Source: Bettongia penicillata ogilbyi
Taxonomy: Eukaryota; Chordata; Mammalia; Diprotodontia; Potoroidae
Reading direction: 5' to 3'
Length of the DNA stretch: 64,000 bases
Assembly: GCA_023548195.1 (NCBI GenBank)
Contig: JAJHZJ010000757.1
Location: forward strand, 740,109-804,108
The notes beneath the pieces are model-generated. The model did no database searches. It saw only the letters and a list, made by a program, of their open reading frames with translations, and was not told where the DNA came from. The position numbers were made by a program, and so were the translations under genes. Numbering within the stretch: the first letter of the stretch is position 1; every line of letters starts with the position of its first letter. Shown in pieces: positions 1 to 10,369 of this stretch.

Positions 1-975
1 CAAAATACCTGTCTATGCTTCCGATATATATTCACTCTTATGTGTGAAATATGATGTGCCCTGTCCCTAATAATGAGAAAGTTATCACAATGACATTGCT
101 AATGCAAAGAATATGCATATGATTAACTGCTTTCATCAGCCTGAATTAAGTGCTAGAAATTGGGTTAGATAAAAACTGTATTTCATATCAAAAATTACTA
201 GGGGGAAGGAGAAAGGACTAATATTTTCCATGAAAATGAATCTCATAAGTTTCTCACCATAGTGGCAGCAAGAAGGACAAATAAGGCCTAGATGTTGTCT
301 TCTAAGGAAAAACAGCATAAAATTAAACCTGAACCAAACCATATCAAGTTAATCTAAAACAAAATCTTGGGTTCTCAAAAGTTGTGCCAATACAGCTCAA
401 GGCCCAGCAGAGTCTATCAAATTGTATAGACTTCAAAGACAATCCTTGTGAAATACTCCATGTCTGCTCTTCAACTAGCCTACTGGAATACAGAGAAACC
501 CATCACCAGAAGACTACGAAGGAGGTGCAGGTGAAGGCCAGAGCTCACAGGAGGACCATTTTACATCAAAGACTGTTCTCCTTTCCCTACTCCCATGTGT
601 AGTTTTCCTCTTGACCCTGATTGTATAGTAGACCAACAACAGTCAAGGAAGGAAGAGAGCAAAGGGTTCACTGGGGGAAGGGAGGATGGAAGCAACCAGG
701 AATATGAGGTCATGTGGTCATCTATCATAAATCATCCTATTCCATTATAAACCCTCTCAGCAGTGACAGTAATCAGTAAGACACAGGTGAGACTTCCAAG
801 ATGAACAAAACAGCTCATGAAATATTGTTACCCAAAGTAAAAAAAGCTTCTTTTCAGTGACCTTTCTAGATTTCATATTCGACCTTGGTTTTCTTCTGGG
901 TTTTCCACTCCCTAGTGAATCCTGCCCTCCCCTACCATAAACTTGAAATTTAAAGGTAGGAAAAAAACACCTGAA
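1..975. other. No gene recognised
   Basis: Repeat-poor sequence. Short open frames on both strands have no recognisable motif and look like chance. I see no interspersed repeat I can name. Confidence 0.5.
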
Positions 976-979
976 GTTC

Positions 980-1150
980 CCATTCTCCTGGTCTTCTATC
1001 GATTTCACAGAAGATGATAATCTTATTAGCAATTCTGTAGACCAATGAAAGCACAGGTGCTCTTTCTCTATTCTGATCAAATGAGACAAAAGTGCTTAGC
1101 ATAGTGCCTGGCATAGAGTAAGCACTACATAAATGCTTATTCCTTCCCCA
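980..1150 (+). repeat. MIR/L2 3'-end fragment
   Basis: The segment around 1090-1135 reads as the 'gtgcttagcatagtgcctggc' type 3' end shared by L2 and MIR, followed by 'taaatgcttatt'. The upstream part is too diverged to assign firmly. Confidence 0.5.
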
Positions 1151-1414
1151 TCCCCCCATCCCCATACATATAGTTTGATACTGCATGTGGATGAATGAGC
1201 TGGGCCCAGAATTGAATCAAAAACTTTCGTAGTGTTTTAAATGACTTGCTCTGCCCCCACCTCCAAGGACCTCACTGCCACAATGGTCCATCTAATTAAA
1301 ATCAATCCTCCCCTAGTGATGCTATAATGCGATAAATCTTGAAACACTATGATCTTGGAAGATCAAAAATTACATGGAAACCAAAGTGCCAAAGAAAGAT
1401 TCATGGTGGATAAT

Positions 1415-1592
1415 GCGCAGTTTGCTCCAGTGGAAAGAATTCTGGATTAGAAGTCAGAACCTGGAATCAAATCTAGATTTTACCTCTTATTTGTTTCATT
1501 TTGGCCAAGGTGTCTAACTTCTCTTAGACTCAATGTGGTGTTGAGCTAGATGATGTCTCAGGCTCTTTCCATCTTTGGATCTACCAATCAAG
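1415..1592 (+). repeat. MIR-class SINE, diverged
   Basis: The order of blocks fits a MIR: 'gaattctggattagaagtcag', a degraded tRNA-like head and core, then 'ctagatgatgtctcaggctc' near the end. No target duplication is visible, as expected for an old copy. Confidence 0.55.
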
Positions 1593-1939
1593 TAGGCTAC
1601 AGATTGTTAATAAGGGTTGAGGCTGATCAAGCAACTAATTACCCTACCCCACTTAAAGTGACAAGATACTTTGTTAAGTGAAAATAATTATCTTATTAAT
1701 CAAAGGTTTTATGCTAGATGCAGGAAAAGTCTTTGATTCATTTAGAAGTTTTTGAAAGTCATTGGACAAAGAGGCTCCAGATCATCTGATAGATTTACAC
1801 ATGAGAAAACATTGAGAATATGTATGATCAGAATAGTTCATGAACCAGCTATTTACTGAGAATGAGAAGCAAAGCATGGACATTTGTGAAAGTAATTCAA
1901 AAGGCATGAACACCAAACAGTTCTGCTTGGTTTCAACTC

Positions 1940-2135
1940 CACAGAACATGATGCCCCCATTGCAGGTACCCCTTGGTTATGTCACCCTCTCCCTTTTCAG
2001 CTTCCTTTTGTGTTTTGTCTTCCCCAATTAGACTGTAAACTCCTTCAGAGCAGGAACTGTAATTTTCTTATTTGTACCCCTAGTGCTTAGTACAGTGCCT
2101 GGCACATAGTAGGCACTTGAGGAATATTTATTGAA
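1940..2135 (+). repeat. L2 LINE 3' end
   Basis: It contains the L2 3'UTR signature in order: 'cccaattagactgtaaactcc', a 'gcaggaactgt' block, 'gcttagtacagtgcctggca' and 'atagtaggcact'. 5'-truncated remnant with no coding capacity. Confidence 0.75.
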
Positions 2136-2147
2136 CCAAATACAAAG

Positions 2148-2345
2148 GTTGTTGTGTTTCTTCTTCACTTTTGAAGAGGACCAGGACATCAGAATGATGA
2201 TATGACTTGCAGTTGACTTTGATTTGAGTGAGGGAGGACTGTACAACGTCACCAACCTCACTTTCTTCTCCTGAGCCTTCTGGGTTCAGTGACCTGATAT
2301 TCATCAGGATGACTGGAGATGGTTCAGGATGCAATGGGAGACCCT
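2148..2345 (-). repeat. RTE-type tail fragment (MAR1-like)
   Basis: Read on the minus strand this matches the 3' part of the RTE-tailed SINE at 2551-2850, from 'gatgaatatcaggtcactg' to the 'gaagaggaccaggac' complement. The tRNA head is absent, so it is either a 5'-truncated SINE or the 3' end of the partner RTE LINE. Confidence 0.65.
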
Positions 2346-2550
2346 TACTATTTTAGGCTAAGGCCTTATCAAATTCTTGCTTTGAGTGAGATAAACCCAA
2401 TGAATAGGCCTCTTTAAGTAGTTACTCAGGGGATGGTCCCTTTTAATAAAAAAAAAAATCAAACTGGGAGGGGAAGACAAAACAAAACAGAGGAAGGTCT
2501 CTTTGTGCATCTGCTAGATCTTTTATGAAGGACTTATGGGAAAAGATGTT

Positions 2551-2850
2551 GGGGCAGCTAGGTGGTGCAGTAGATAGAGCACCAGTGCAGGAGTCAAAAG
2601 GACCTGAGTTCAGATCTCACCTCAGACACTTGACACCAGCCGTGTGACCTTGGGCAAGTCACTTAACCCCAGTTGCCCCATCCTGGGTCATCTTCAGTCA
2701 TCCTGATGAATATCTGGTCACTGGATTCAGATGGCTCTGGAGGAGAAGTGAGGCTGGTGACCTGCACAGCCTTCTCTCACTCAAAACAAAGTCAAGTGCA
2801 AGTCATGTCATTATTGGTCTTCTTGGGCAATGAAGGACGAAAACACAAAT
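2551..2850 (+). repeat. RTE-tailed tRNA SINE (MAR1-like), near full length
   Basis: It begins with the tRNA-like head 'ggggcagctaggtggtgcag', includes box-B-like 'gagttcagatctc', then 'ccttgggcaagtcacttaac', and continues into an RTE-like tail ending near 'ggcaatgaaggacga'. Imperfect flanking copies of 'gaaaagatg' (2538-2548 and 2851-2861) look like a target-site duplication. Mobilised in trans by an RTE LINE in the known families of this kind; the family name is tentative. Confidence 0.8.
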
Positions 2851-2861
2851 GAGAAAAGATG

Positions 2862-3600
2862 GAAAAGAATTTCACAAGATGGAGAGGCTAGATCTTTTTC
2901 AGTGGAGAGAAGACTCATTTATAAAATTATGTGTTCATCAAAGCATTTTAAAGACATAAAACAAACAAAAATAAGCAGTAAACTGGTACAGAGAGCCAGT
3001 CATTGAGGAGGAAAGACCTGGGTTTAAGTCTCATTTCTCACACGAAGCTGCTCTGTAAGACATAGCATGTGAAAGTCTTTTCTAACAGGATTGTGGAGTT
3101 GGCAGAATTTGTTTATGAATAGATAATCTTGCTAACCTCCCATTTCATGGCCACTTTTCCTCTCATTCTCTTCTTAGGCTCCTCCTCCTTGTTTCTCATC
3201 CATATTCAACACTCACATGAATGTATGATCTCATTGATTTAGACATTCCCTCCAATGATGGAGATTGCTGTCTACCTGTTCTGTGAAATGTCCCATGGGT
3301 TCACCAAGAGGGGTCCACTAAGCATACTGGAGGTCTTTCTCTCTTTCTCCTGAAATCTCAAGGATTTGTGATTTCAGGCTGTCCACTGCAGCGATTCTTT
3401 AGTTTTGACACATGGCCAGATCATTTTCTCTTATGTTTCTATATTTCCTAGATGACCTCTTTTACTCTTGTTCTTCAAAGTTCTTCATTGCTTATGTGCA
3501 ACAGCTTACTCACACCCACCATGCACCTCTCCACTGCCTCTGCAAGATATTCATTAGGCCTAAAATTCCTATTAAAATAATTAAAATGACTCTTAGCATG
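2862..3600. other. No gene recognised
   Basis: A weak SINE-head remnant may lie at 2985-3060. The rest shows no named repeat and no convincing coding frame. Confidence 0.4.
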
Positions 3601-3715
3601 GTGGAATGAGATGAGTGTAAGATTTGGAGTCAGACTTTTGTTACTTTGAGGCAAGTCACTTCACTCCAATTTTTCCCTGTATAAAATTATGGAACTGCAC
3701 TAGATGCTAAGAGGG
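3601..3715 (+). repeat. MIR fragment
   Basis: Contains 'gatttggagtcagac', 'ggcaagtcacttcactcc' and a degraded 'tgtataaaat' block in MIR order. Confidence 0.5.
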
Positions 3716-3865
3716 ATAGGGACTGGATCTGTGATTTCACTGGTATGGGGAATTTTACAGTGAGGTAAGTTCTTATACCAAACCATGTCAACACTTTTTC
3801 TGCAATTTATAGTCTTAGAGAGTTGCGTAGACAACTGGGAGGTTGGGACTGTTCCAGGGTCAAAT

Positions 3866-3905
3866 GATGATGATGGTGGTGGTGATGATGGTTATGATAA
3901 TGATG
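3866..3905 (+). repeat. (GAT/GGT)n microsatellite
   Basis: Imperfect trinucleotide run 'gatgatgatggtggtggtga' and following copies. Confidence 0.8.
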
Positions 3906-3975
3906 ACAGCTAGCATTTGCATAGTGCTTTAAAGTTTGCAAAACCCTTTACAAATATCTCATTTTATCCTCACAA
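3895..3975 (-). repeat. MIR 3' part
   Basis: 'tagcatttgcatagtgcttt' followed by 'gtttgcaaaaccctttacaa' and 'tcattttatcctcacaac' is the minus-strand reading of a MIR 3' half. Confidence 0.65.
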
Positions 3976-3977
3976 CA

Positions 3978-4092
3978 CCCTCAGGGGTAAGTCCTCAAAG
4001 AGAGCCAATGACGTCAGGACAGTGATATCTTGACTCTCAAGTGAATTGGATTTAAGTGAGGCAGAGCTGTGCAAATTCATCAGCCTCACTAT
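3978..4092 (-). repeat. RTE-type tail fragment
   Basis: 'aaagagagccaatgacgtca', 'ttggatttaagtgaggcag' and 'cagagctgtgcaaattcatc' correspond to the complement of an RTE LINE/SINE 3' tail related to, but not the same subfamily as, the copy at 2148. Confidence 0.6.
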
Positions 4093-4314
4093 TACTATTG
4101 ATGGCTCCACCATCCTCCCAGTCACCCAGGCTCTTAACCTCAGTGTTACCCTTGATTTTTCAATCATACTCACCCCATATATCTAATCTGTTGTTAATTC
4201 TTTTCCCTTGTATTTCATGACATCTCTCCATCATGATATATCCCCTTTTCTCTACTAACACAACCATCATCCTGGTACAAGCCCTCATCACTTTTTTCCT
4301 TGACTATTTAAAAA
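4093..4314 (+). repeat. L2 LINE, ORF2 C-terminal part
   Basis: The strand reads like the end of L2 ORF2: 'ccaccatcctcccagtcacc', 'aacctcagtgttacccttga', then 'acaaccatcatcctggtaca' and 'gccctcatcac'. It is interrupted at about 4315 by an L1 piece and resumes at about 4866. Confidence 0.7.
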
Positions 4315-4865
4315 TTTCTTGTTTTATTTTATTTTTAATTTATATGATAAAACAAGCATTTCCATAACATAGTATAATTAAAAAATGATTGCACATGAAA
4401 CTGTAAATCTATTATATACAACTTTCTATTCCTTTTAAAGTTATCATGTAAATTCCCTCCCCCCATTTTCCTCCTTTTTTCTTTCCTTCCCCCTGTCCTA
4501 GAGATTGCTAACATTAGATATAAATATGTATACATGCAAAATCGTTCCATACATATTTCCATTTATCAGTTCTTTCTCTAGATGCAGATAGCATCTTTCC
4601 TCATGTGTTCTTCGTAGTTAGTTTGGGTATGTATAGTAGTCAAAATGACTTATTTGTTCAAATTTGTTCTTAAAGTAGTATTGCTGTTACTGTATGCAAT
4701 GTTCTTTTGGTTTTGTGTATTTTGTTCCTCATTATTTCATGCAAGTCCATCAGTGTTTTTCTAAGATCATCGAGCTCATCATTTCTCATAGCATAGTAGT
4801 ATTCCATTGTAATCATATACAACAACTTGTTCAGTCATTCCCCAATTGATGGGCATCCTGGACTA
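4315..4865 (-). mobile_element. Old L1 3' end, 5'-truncated
   Basis: Minus-strand L1 3'UTR and ORF2 end. Hallmarks include the A-rich tail (read as 'tattttatttttaattta'), 'catttccataacatag', and 'ccaattgatgggcatcc' at the right edge, a block also seen in the other L1 copies. It sits inside an L2. Confidence 0.75.
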
Positions 4866-5445
4866 TTGATATAGTCTTCTGGTTGGTCTCCCTGCACTGG
4901 GTCTTCTAACACAGTCCATCCACAGTCAATTGCCAAAGTGATTTTCCTAAAGAACTTCGCATGCTGCTTACCTACTCAATAAACTCAATCACTGTCTATT
5001 AGTTTCAGGATGAAATGGAAGTTGTTCTGTTTAGCTTTTCTTTAAAAAGTTTCTTTTGCAAATGGGTCACTTCCTATCTTCCCAGTCTCCACATACTTTG
5101 CAACCTTCTACACACTCTATGATTCAGTAATACCAGTCTACTTCATGTTCTTTACACACAACACTATCTCCTGACTTATCGGTTGTTCTTGTGTTGAAAA
5201 TTTCTCCCTCTACTTCGATCTCTACCAGACTTTTCTGGTTTCTTTCAAGACACAACTCAAATGAGGCCTTTCCTACCCCTCAGTGATTTTCTTCAGAGAT
5301 TACCTTCCATTTACACTGTATATAACTTATATGTACATTTGTCTATTGTTTCCCCAATTAGCATGTAAGCTTCTCAAGGTCGAGGGACTATGTTTATATC
5401 CAGAGCCCTTCCCAAAGTGTCTGGCACATAGTAAGCAGTTAAGAA
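4866..5445 (+). repeat. L2 LINE 3' end (continuation)
   Basis: Continues the L2 broken by the L1 at 4315-4865: 'ggttggtctccctgcactg', 'ccaaagtgattttcctaaag', and the 3' end near 'gtgtctggcacatagtaagc' at 5417-5436. Confidence 0.7.
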
Positions 5446-5590
5446 ATGCAGGTTGGCAGAATCTTATCCTAAAAACATCTGTGTACTTACCTCCCAATTA
5501 ATAAAAATTCAAGAAAAATTTATTACTATCTTTGTTCTCTGGTCAATGTCATCTATTCACTGACCTTTCTTAATTAATTCTTCTTCTTTC

Positions 5591-5594
<4 letters not shown>

Positions 5595-5630
<36 letters not shown>
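5595..5630 (+). repeat. (TC)n microsatellite
   Basis: About 17 uninterrupted TC dinucleotides in a pyrimidine-rich stretch. Confidence 0.9.
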
Positions 5631-5631
<1 letters not shown>

Positions 5632-5639
5632 TCCCTCCC

Positions 5640-6868
5640 CTTTAGTTCTACATACTTATAATTTCCTTCTTCTTTTTGTTTTGCTTTATAGGAGAACACA
5701 GCCTTTTACAAAACATCCATGTTCTAATCCATAGTGGTACTCACTGATGTTATGTAGCAGAAGGGGTTCAAAGAAAATTATGCATTGGTCTGATCTAGCC
5801 TGGAGCCACAAATCAAAGTCTCTCCTGTAGACAAGACACAGTAAAATTGAAAGTAGCTACACTTTATATGGAAATTAGCTGCTCTGCGAAGGTAATAGAG
5901 GTAAGCATATATCGACCCCAAAGAAAACAAATAGAATGAATTCTCTCTCTTGGAATGTTCCCTTCTCCTTTTCTCCATGTCTTTTGGCATTGCTTGGTAG
6001 ATTTGATATTTCACTAAAAAATGACACAAATTTTTAAAAGTTGATTTTCTTATGGGATACTTGAAGTGTATGCAGTTCATTCTGGATGGTGGTTTGTTTT
6101 TGTTTTTTTTTTTAAAGAATTTGTAAAAGTTTCATCTTTCACAACTTCAGATATTTTCCAGAGACCTCATAAATAATCAGAGCTTGGAATGTTTATTTGT
6201 GCAGGCGAGGTTCTAACCGCCTTTCATTAATATGGTACATGCTGACTTGATGTAATAAAGAAAAAGAGGGAAGATTATATTCTCTTTTTAGAGGGGGCAG
6301 CATGCAAATGAGGTTCTTACTGTAGTTTGCTTTTGATTGCATGGCTGTTTTTTTCTTTTAAATAACAAAAGAACATCTAAAATAAGGATATTTAAAGGAA
6401 TTTAGCAATTTAAAGGAAATTGTTTTTATTCATCATATTTAAATTTTTCATACCAGGGTGAACTTGTCATTATCAGTAGGGCCCTCCAGCTGCTGGCACC
6501 TAAGGTTTCCGCAATCACCAGCTGCTACAAACAGACTCCTTGCACCTGGGAAAAGGAAGCCCATACGTCTGAGCTTCTGTCATTACCACATAGACATCTG
6601 CAAATCATGCTGTCCACACAATTCCCTAACCCACAGTGTAAGTGAGATATAAACCTCCTGAAACTTTGTTCCATGTTAACAAACACTCAAATTCTTTTTG
6701 CTCAAGTATTTTTGCGTAGGTCATAGAATTGTAGCGAGGAAAATGATTTGTGTATGTTAAAATTCCATACAAATGGGAATGACTGTTATTATTTTTCTTT
6801 GCAACAGTCACAAGTCCAGCCCTGTGGTGGGAGTCAGGAATTCTATGGACAAGATAGAGTGAGGAAAC
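5640..6868. other. Repeat-poor interval, no gene recognised
   Basis: No interspersed repeat identified. Open frames at 5778-6080 (minus) and 6458-6652 (plus) show no motif and no splice context that I trust. Confidence 0.4.
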
Positions 6869-6869
6869 T

Positions 6870-7225
6870 CTTGCATCTAGATCATAGATCTGGGGGACTG
6901 TCTAGTCATAAGATCATAAATCTAGCATTGAAAGTTAATGGTCACAAAATTCAAGACTTGGAAGAGACCTCAGAAACTATCTATAAGCCAGACTTATGTG
7001 TGAAATGAATCCCTACTTTAACATCATCAATAAGTAGTCATCCAGTCTCTGCTGAAAGATCTCTGATGAGAAAGAAATTGTTAGCGTTTCCTAATATCGA
7101 GCCTAAACTGGTCTCTTTGCAGCTTCTACTCATTATGCTCTCTGGGGTCAAAGAGAACAAGTCTAACCCTCTCTCCAAATGATAGTCCTTCAAGTACTTC
7201 AACCTTGAGTTCTGTTCACTCATTT
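6870..7225 (-). repeat. L3/CR1 LINE 3' end
   Basis: On the plus strand: 'catccagtctctgctgaaag', 'cctaatatcgagcctaaact', 'ctctctggggtcaaagagaa', 'caagtctaaccctctctcc' and 'ccttcaagtacttc'. This order is the complement of a mammalian L3/CR1 3' end; the sense counterpart is at 30575-31030. Confidence 0.65.
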
Positions 7226-7320
7226 TGTATGTGAGAAGCATGAGCATCAGAATGATGAAGTGACTTTCTCAAGTCACTTGAAGTAGTGACAGAAGCAGCT
7301 CCAAATCCATCTACCTCTAT

Positions 7321-7429
7321 CACCATCATCATCATCACCACCACCACCACCACCACCATCATCACCATCATCATCATCATCACCACCACCACCACCACCA
7401 CCATCATCACCATCATCATCATCACCACC

Positions 7430-7476
<47 letters not shown>

Positions 7477-7501
7477 GACCACCACTACCACCACCACCAC
7501 C
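7321..7501 (+). repeat. (CAT/CAC)n array with higher-order pattern
   Basis: About 180 bp made almost only of CAT and CAC triplets. Blocks of 4-5 CAT and blocks of 6-7 CAC alternate, giving roughly three copies of a unit near 50 bp, then a pure CAT run and a degenerate CAC run. The long open frames across it on both strands (I/T on plus, M/V on minus) are artefacts of the triplet repeat. Confidence 0.95.
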
Positions 7502-7616
7502 TGATTATAGTCTAAATGGCTAAATGATCTATTCTTCCTTATCCCTTACTGCTAATATGTTTTGAATCTATGTAGTACATTTCTTCTAACACTGTTAAAG
7601 TAGTCTCTGTCTCTCC

Positions 7617-7660
7617 ATGTATATGTATATTTATAGCTGTATATATATATGTATGTATTA
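7617..7660 (+). repeat. AT-rich microsatellite (TATG/TA)n
   Basis: Imperfect 'gtatatgtatat' and 'tatatatatatgtatgtatt' runs. Confidence 0.7.
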
Positions 7661-7734
7661 TGCAATCTTATGCATTCTCACTCATTTTTAAAGTCTCTCC
7701 AAAGTTCTCAGTGATTTTTTAAATTACCTCTGAC

Positions 7735-7841
7735 ACATGCTGACTTTGTGGCTTTGAGCAAATCACTAAACCTCTTAACATTCAATTATCATCTGTATGC
7801 AAATGATTCTCACATCTACATATCCAGCCCTAACCTTCCTT
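7735..7841 (+). repeat. MIR remnant followed by L2 fragment
   Basis: 7735-7785 resembles the MIR core ('ggctttgagcaaatcac'). 7795-7841 reads 'cacatctacatatccagccc', an L2 ORF2 block that resumes at 8633 after the inserted L1. Confidence 0.5.
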
Positions 7842-8632
7842 TTATTTTAATATATTATTTTTCCAATTACATGTTAAAAATAATTTTTAACCTTTGTGTT
7901 TTTTACAACCTCGAGTTCTAAATTCTCTCCCATCTTCCCTATCCTTCCCCTTCATTGAGAAGGCAAGCAATTTGATAAATGTTATACATGTGCAGTCAGG
8001 CAAAACATGTTAGTCAAGTTGTGAAAGAAAATACAGAAAAAAACTCCAAGGAAATAAAGCTAAAAAAGCCCAGTATGCTTCCATTTGCTTCCAGATTCTG
8101 TCAGTGCTTCCTTTGGAGGTGAATAGCCTTTTCATCATAGGTCCTTCAGAACTGTCTTAGATCTTTGTATTGCTGAGAATAGCTAAGTCATTTACATTTC
8201 TTCATTTTACAATATTGCTGCTACTATGTAAAATATTCTCCTGGTTTTGTTCCCTTCACATCAGTTCGTGTAAGTCTTTCTAGGTTTTTCTGAGACCATC
8301 CTCCTGCCATTTCTTATAGCACAGAAATATTCTATCACAATCACATACCATAACTTGTTTGGCTTTTCCCCAATTGATGGGCACCCCCTTAGTTTCTAAT
8401 TCTTTGCCACCATAAAAAGAATACTTTTCCTTTTTTTAAAATCTCTCTGAGATATCTAGTAGTGTTATTGTTAGGTCAAAGGATATACATAATTTTATAA
8501 ACCTTTAGGCATAGTTCCAAATTGATTTCCAGAATGGTTGGATCAGTTCACAACTCCACCAGCAGTGTATTAGTGTCCCTATTTCACCATATCCCCTCCA
8601 ACATCTGTCATGTTCCTTTTCAATCGTAATAG
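7842..8632 (-). mobile_element. L1, 5'-truncated, with target duplication
   Basis: Minus-strand L1 3' end: complement of the L1 tail at the left, 'ccaattgatgggcacccc' at about 8370 and 'ccagaatggttggatcag' at about 8530. It is flanked by 18-bp copies 'ccagccctaaccttcctt' (7824-7841) and 'ccagtcctaatcttcctt' (8633-8650), matching at 16 of 18 bases. No intact coding frame. Confidence 0.85.
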
Positions 8633-8690
8633 CCAGTCCTAATCTTCCTTCTGATCTCTATCTTATCTTCATTCATGTTGTTCCTTGAAA
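8633..8690 (+). repeat. L2 fragment (continuation)
   Basis: Continues the L2 interrupted by the L1 at 7842-8632 (first bases shared with the duplication). Confidence 0.45.
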
Positions 8691-8694
8691 CTGT

Positions 8695-8795
8695 ACTGTT
8701 GCAAGATAATCACATCATCTCTTTAGAGCTGGAAGGCCATGTAGTTCAACTGCTTCATTTCATGAATGAGAAGCTAAAGTCTAGAAGTAAAGGTA
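8695..8795 (-). repeat. MIR fragment
   Basis: Complement-type MIR 3' portion: 'tagagctggaaggccatgta', 'gttcaactgcttcatttca' and 'gagaagctaaagtctagaag'. Confidence 0.55.
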
Positions 8796-9260
8796 GTTCT
8801 TCCTGGTTTCTTAAACTTTTTCCACTAGTGACCCCTTTTGGAGTCTTGGCAGGATTCATTGATATTGCATGACTTGAGGGCATGCACAGTGCAAAGTATG
8901 CATGCTTTGTGTTCAGAACCAAGGCTACAGTGAAGTTGTTCAATGTAACATGGGCAAGGATTGCCAGAAACACCTCAGATTCATTAAACATTTTTTTGAG
9001 GCGTGGGGGAAGTCAGGCAATTGGGATTAAGGGACTTGCCCAAGGTCACACAGCTAGTAAGTGTCGATTGTCTGAGGCTGGCTTTGAACTCAAGTCCTCT
9101 AAACTACAGGGTTGGTGCTCTGTTTACTGTGCTATCTAGCTGGTCCCCAAGTTTGGTTTTTAATTAATTTTTGGTCATTGTGAATTCAGAAACCTTTTAT
9201 CTGTTGCCAAATTTTTCAAGACCTGCTGTGGGGTGGTGACTCACAGTCATGACCCCAGTG
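8796..9260. mobile_element. hAT-Charlie-like remnant, split by a SINE
   Basis: The left side has 'ttcttaaactttttccact' with 'gtgaccccttttggagtc' and the right side has 'gtgactcacagtcatgaccc'. Ends of this form are typical of Charlie-type hAT elements. The SINE at 8988-9147 interrupts it. No transposase frame is visible. Confidence 0.4.
8988..9147 (-). repeat. tRNA-derived SINE (WSINE1/MAR-like)
   Basis: Plus-strand reading runs 'gggattaagggacttgcc', 'aaggtcacacagctagtaag', 'ggctttgaactcaagtcctc' and 'tgctatctagctggtccc', the complement of the tRNA-headed marsupial SINE head and body. Confidence 0.75.
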
Positions 9261-9598
9261 TTGGGAGTATATGAGTAGGAGAACAATAGAATAAGGCAGG
9301 AAAAGCAGAGTGGCAACAGGTTGTGTAGGGGTTTGAATGATAGGAAATAGATAGTTGAAGAAGATTTTTTTGTTCAGAGGAGATCCAGGAATAACTCTAT
9401 TCTAAGAAGTACAGTGTCCCTAAAATCTTGGTGTGGTTTAAGCTATAAAATGTAATAAGACTTTTGGGACACCTCATGTTACTCTGTCTAGATAACAAAG
9501 GAGGGAATGGATATAGAAATAGTTTCTAATGAGGACCTATGTTAAGATAGTGAAGATGGAAAAAAATGGAGAGGTAGGACCACCATCATTTGATTTTC
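9260..9598 (-). repeat. Diverged L2 (antisense), split by a MITE
   Basis: Purine-rich text such as 'gtaggggtttgaatgatagg' and 'gttaagatagtgaagatgg' follows the antisense of L2 ORF2/3'UTR. The mariner-like element at 9412-9474 interrupts it. Confidence 0.45.
9412..9474. mobile_element. Tiny mariner-type MITE
   Basis: Left end 'cagtgtccctaaaatctt' preceded by TA (9410-9411); right end, on the opposite strand, reads 'gtgtcccaaaagtctt'. The two inner 16-mers match at 14 of 16 positions. About 63 bp with no coding capacity. The terminal sequence resembles the element at 36727-36872. Confidence 0.6.
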
Positions 9599-9812
9599 AC
9601 TCCATCCCTCCTCCAGTTACTAGTGACCTCTCCTCTGGGAATCCCTTGAATTTAGCTTGAATATTTTGGGTGTTTATTGACTTGTGTACATGTTGTTTTC
9701 TCTCATCAGAGTGCCATCTCCTTGAGGGCAGGGGCTAATTTGGTTTTTGCTTTTGCCTCTCCAGCACTAGGCACAGTGCCTGGCAGTAACAGGCACTTAA
9801 TTAACATGAAGA
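9599..9812 (+). repeat. L2 LINE 3' end
   Basis: 'cagagtgccatctccttgag', 'ggcaggggctaattt', then 'gcactaggcacagtgcctgg' and 'aggcacttaattaac' give the L2 3'UTR order. Confidence 0.75.
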
Positions 9813-10365
9813 ATGAATGTATGTTGGGGGGATGAAATCTGTAAGGTCTGGACATAGATTGGACATAGAAGAGAACCTCAGGATTTTGAACATCAACAAT
9901 AACCAAAACTCAGGAGATGGCCTCAGGGTCTCTACATTTCAGAGTTTGGAACAGAACTCCCCACCTCTCTCTTCCCCCACCCCTGGAATTAAAGTCTAAG
10001 AGTTAGGAATCTTAAGGTAAAATTCTTGGACTATGATGCATGGGTTTTTAAAGATAGAATTAATGTTTAAAACAATATCTATACTCTTACATTTATTATA
10101 GATTTCTAATTTATGATAACACTTATCAGTTTCATAATAAAACAAACCACACTTTTGTCCTTCTTTATTCTGATCAGGCTTTATTGGCAGTGAAAAGTAG
10201 AAATTGGGAAGGCTCCTTCGGGTTTCGGCTCTGCTAATGTAGCTCATGGGGAATAAAAGAAAACCACTGTACTAAAACACATGGGCTTTAATAGCTACAA
10301 TCTAATATATAGCAGATTAAAAGGCTAAAGAAAGAATATTGTGGAGTCACAAAGGCTAGAGATAA
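9813..10365. other. No gene recognised
   Basis: No named repeat. The open frames at 9817-9999 and 9996-10247 lack recognisable motifs. Confidence 0.4.
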
Positions 10366-10369
10366 TTAA

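Noticed and set aside
7321..7501. CRISPR-like array
   Set aside because: Units are pure triplets with no spacers, and the genome is mammalian.
7216..7504. Long open frames on both strands over 7216-7504
   Set aside because: They are products of the CAT/CAC triplet array (I/T on one strand, M/V on the other).
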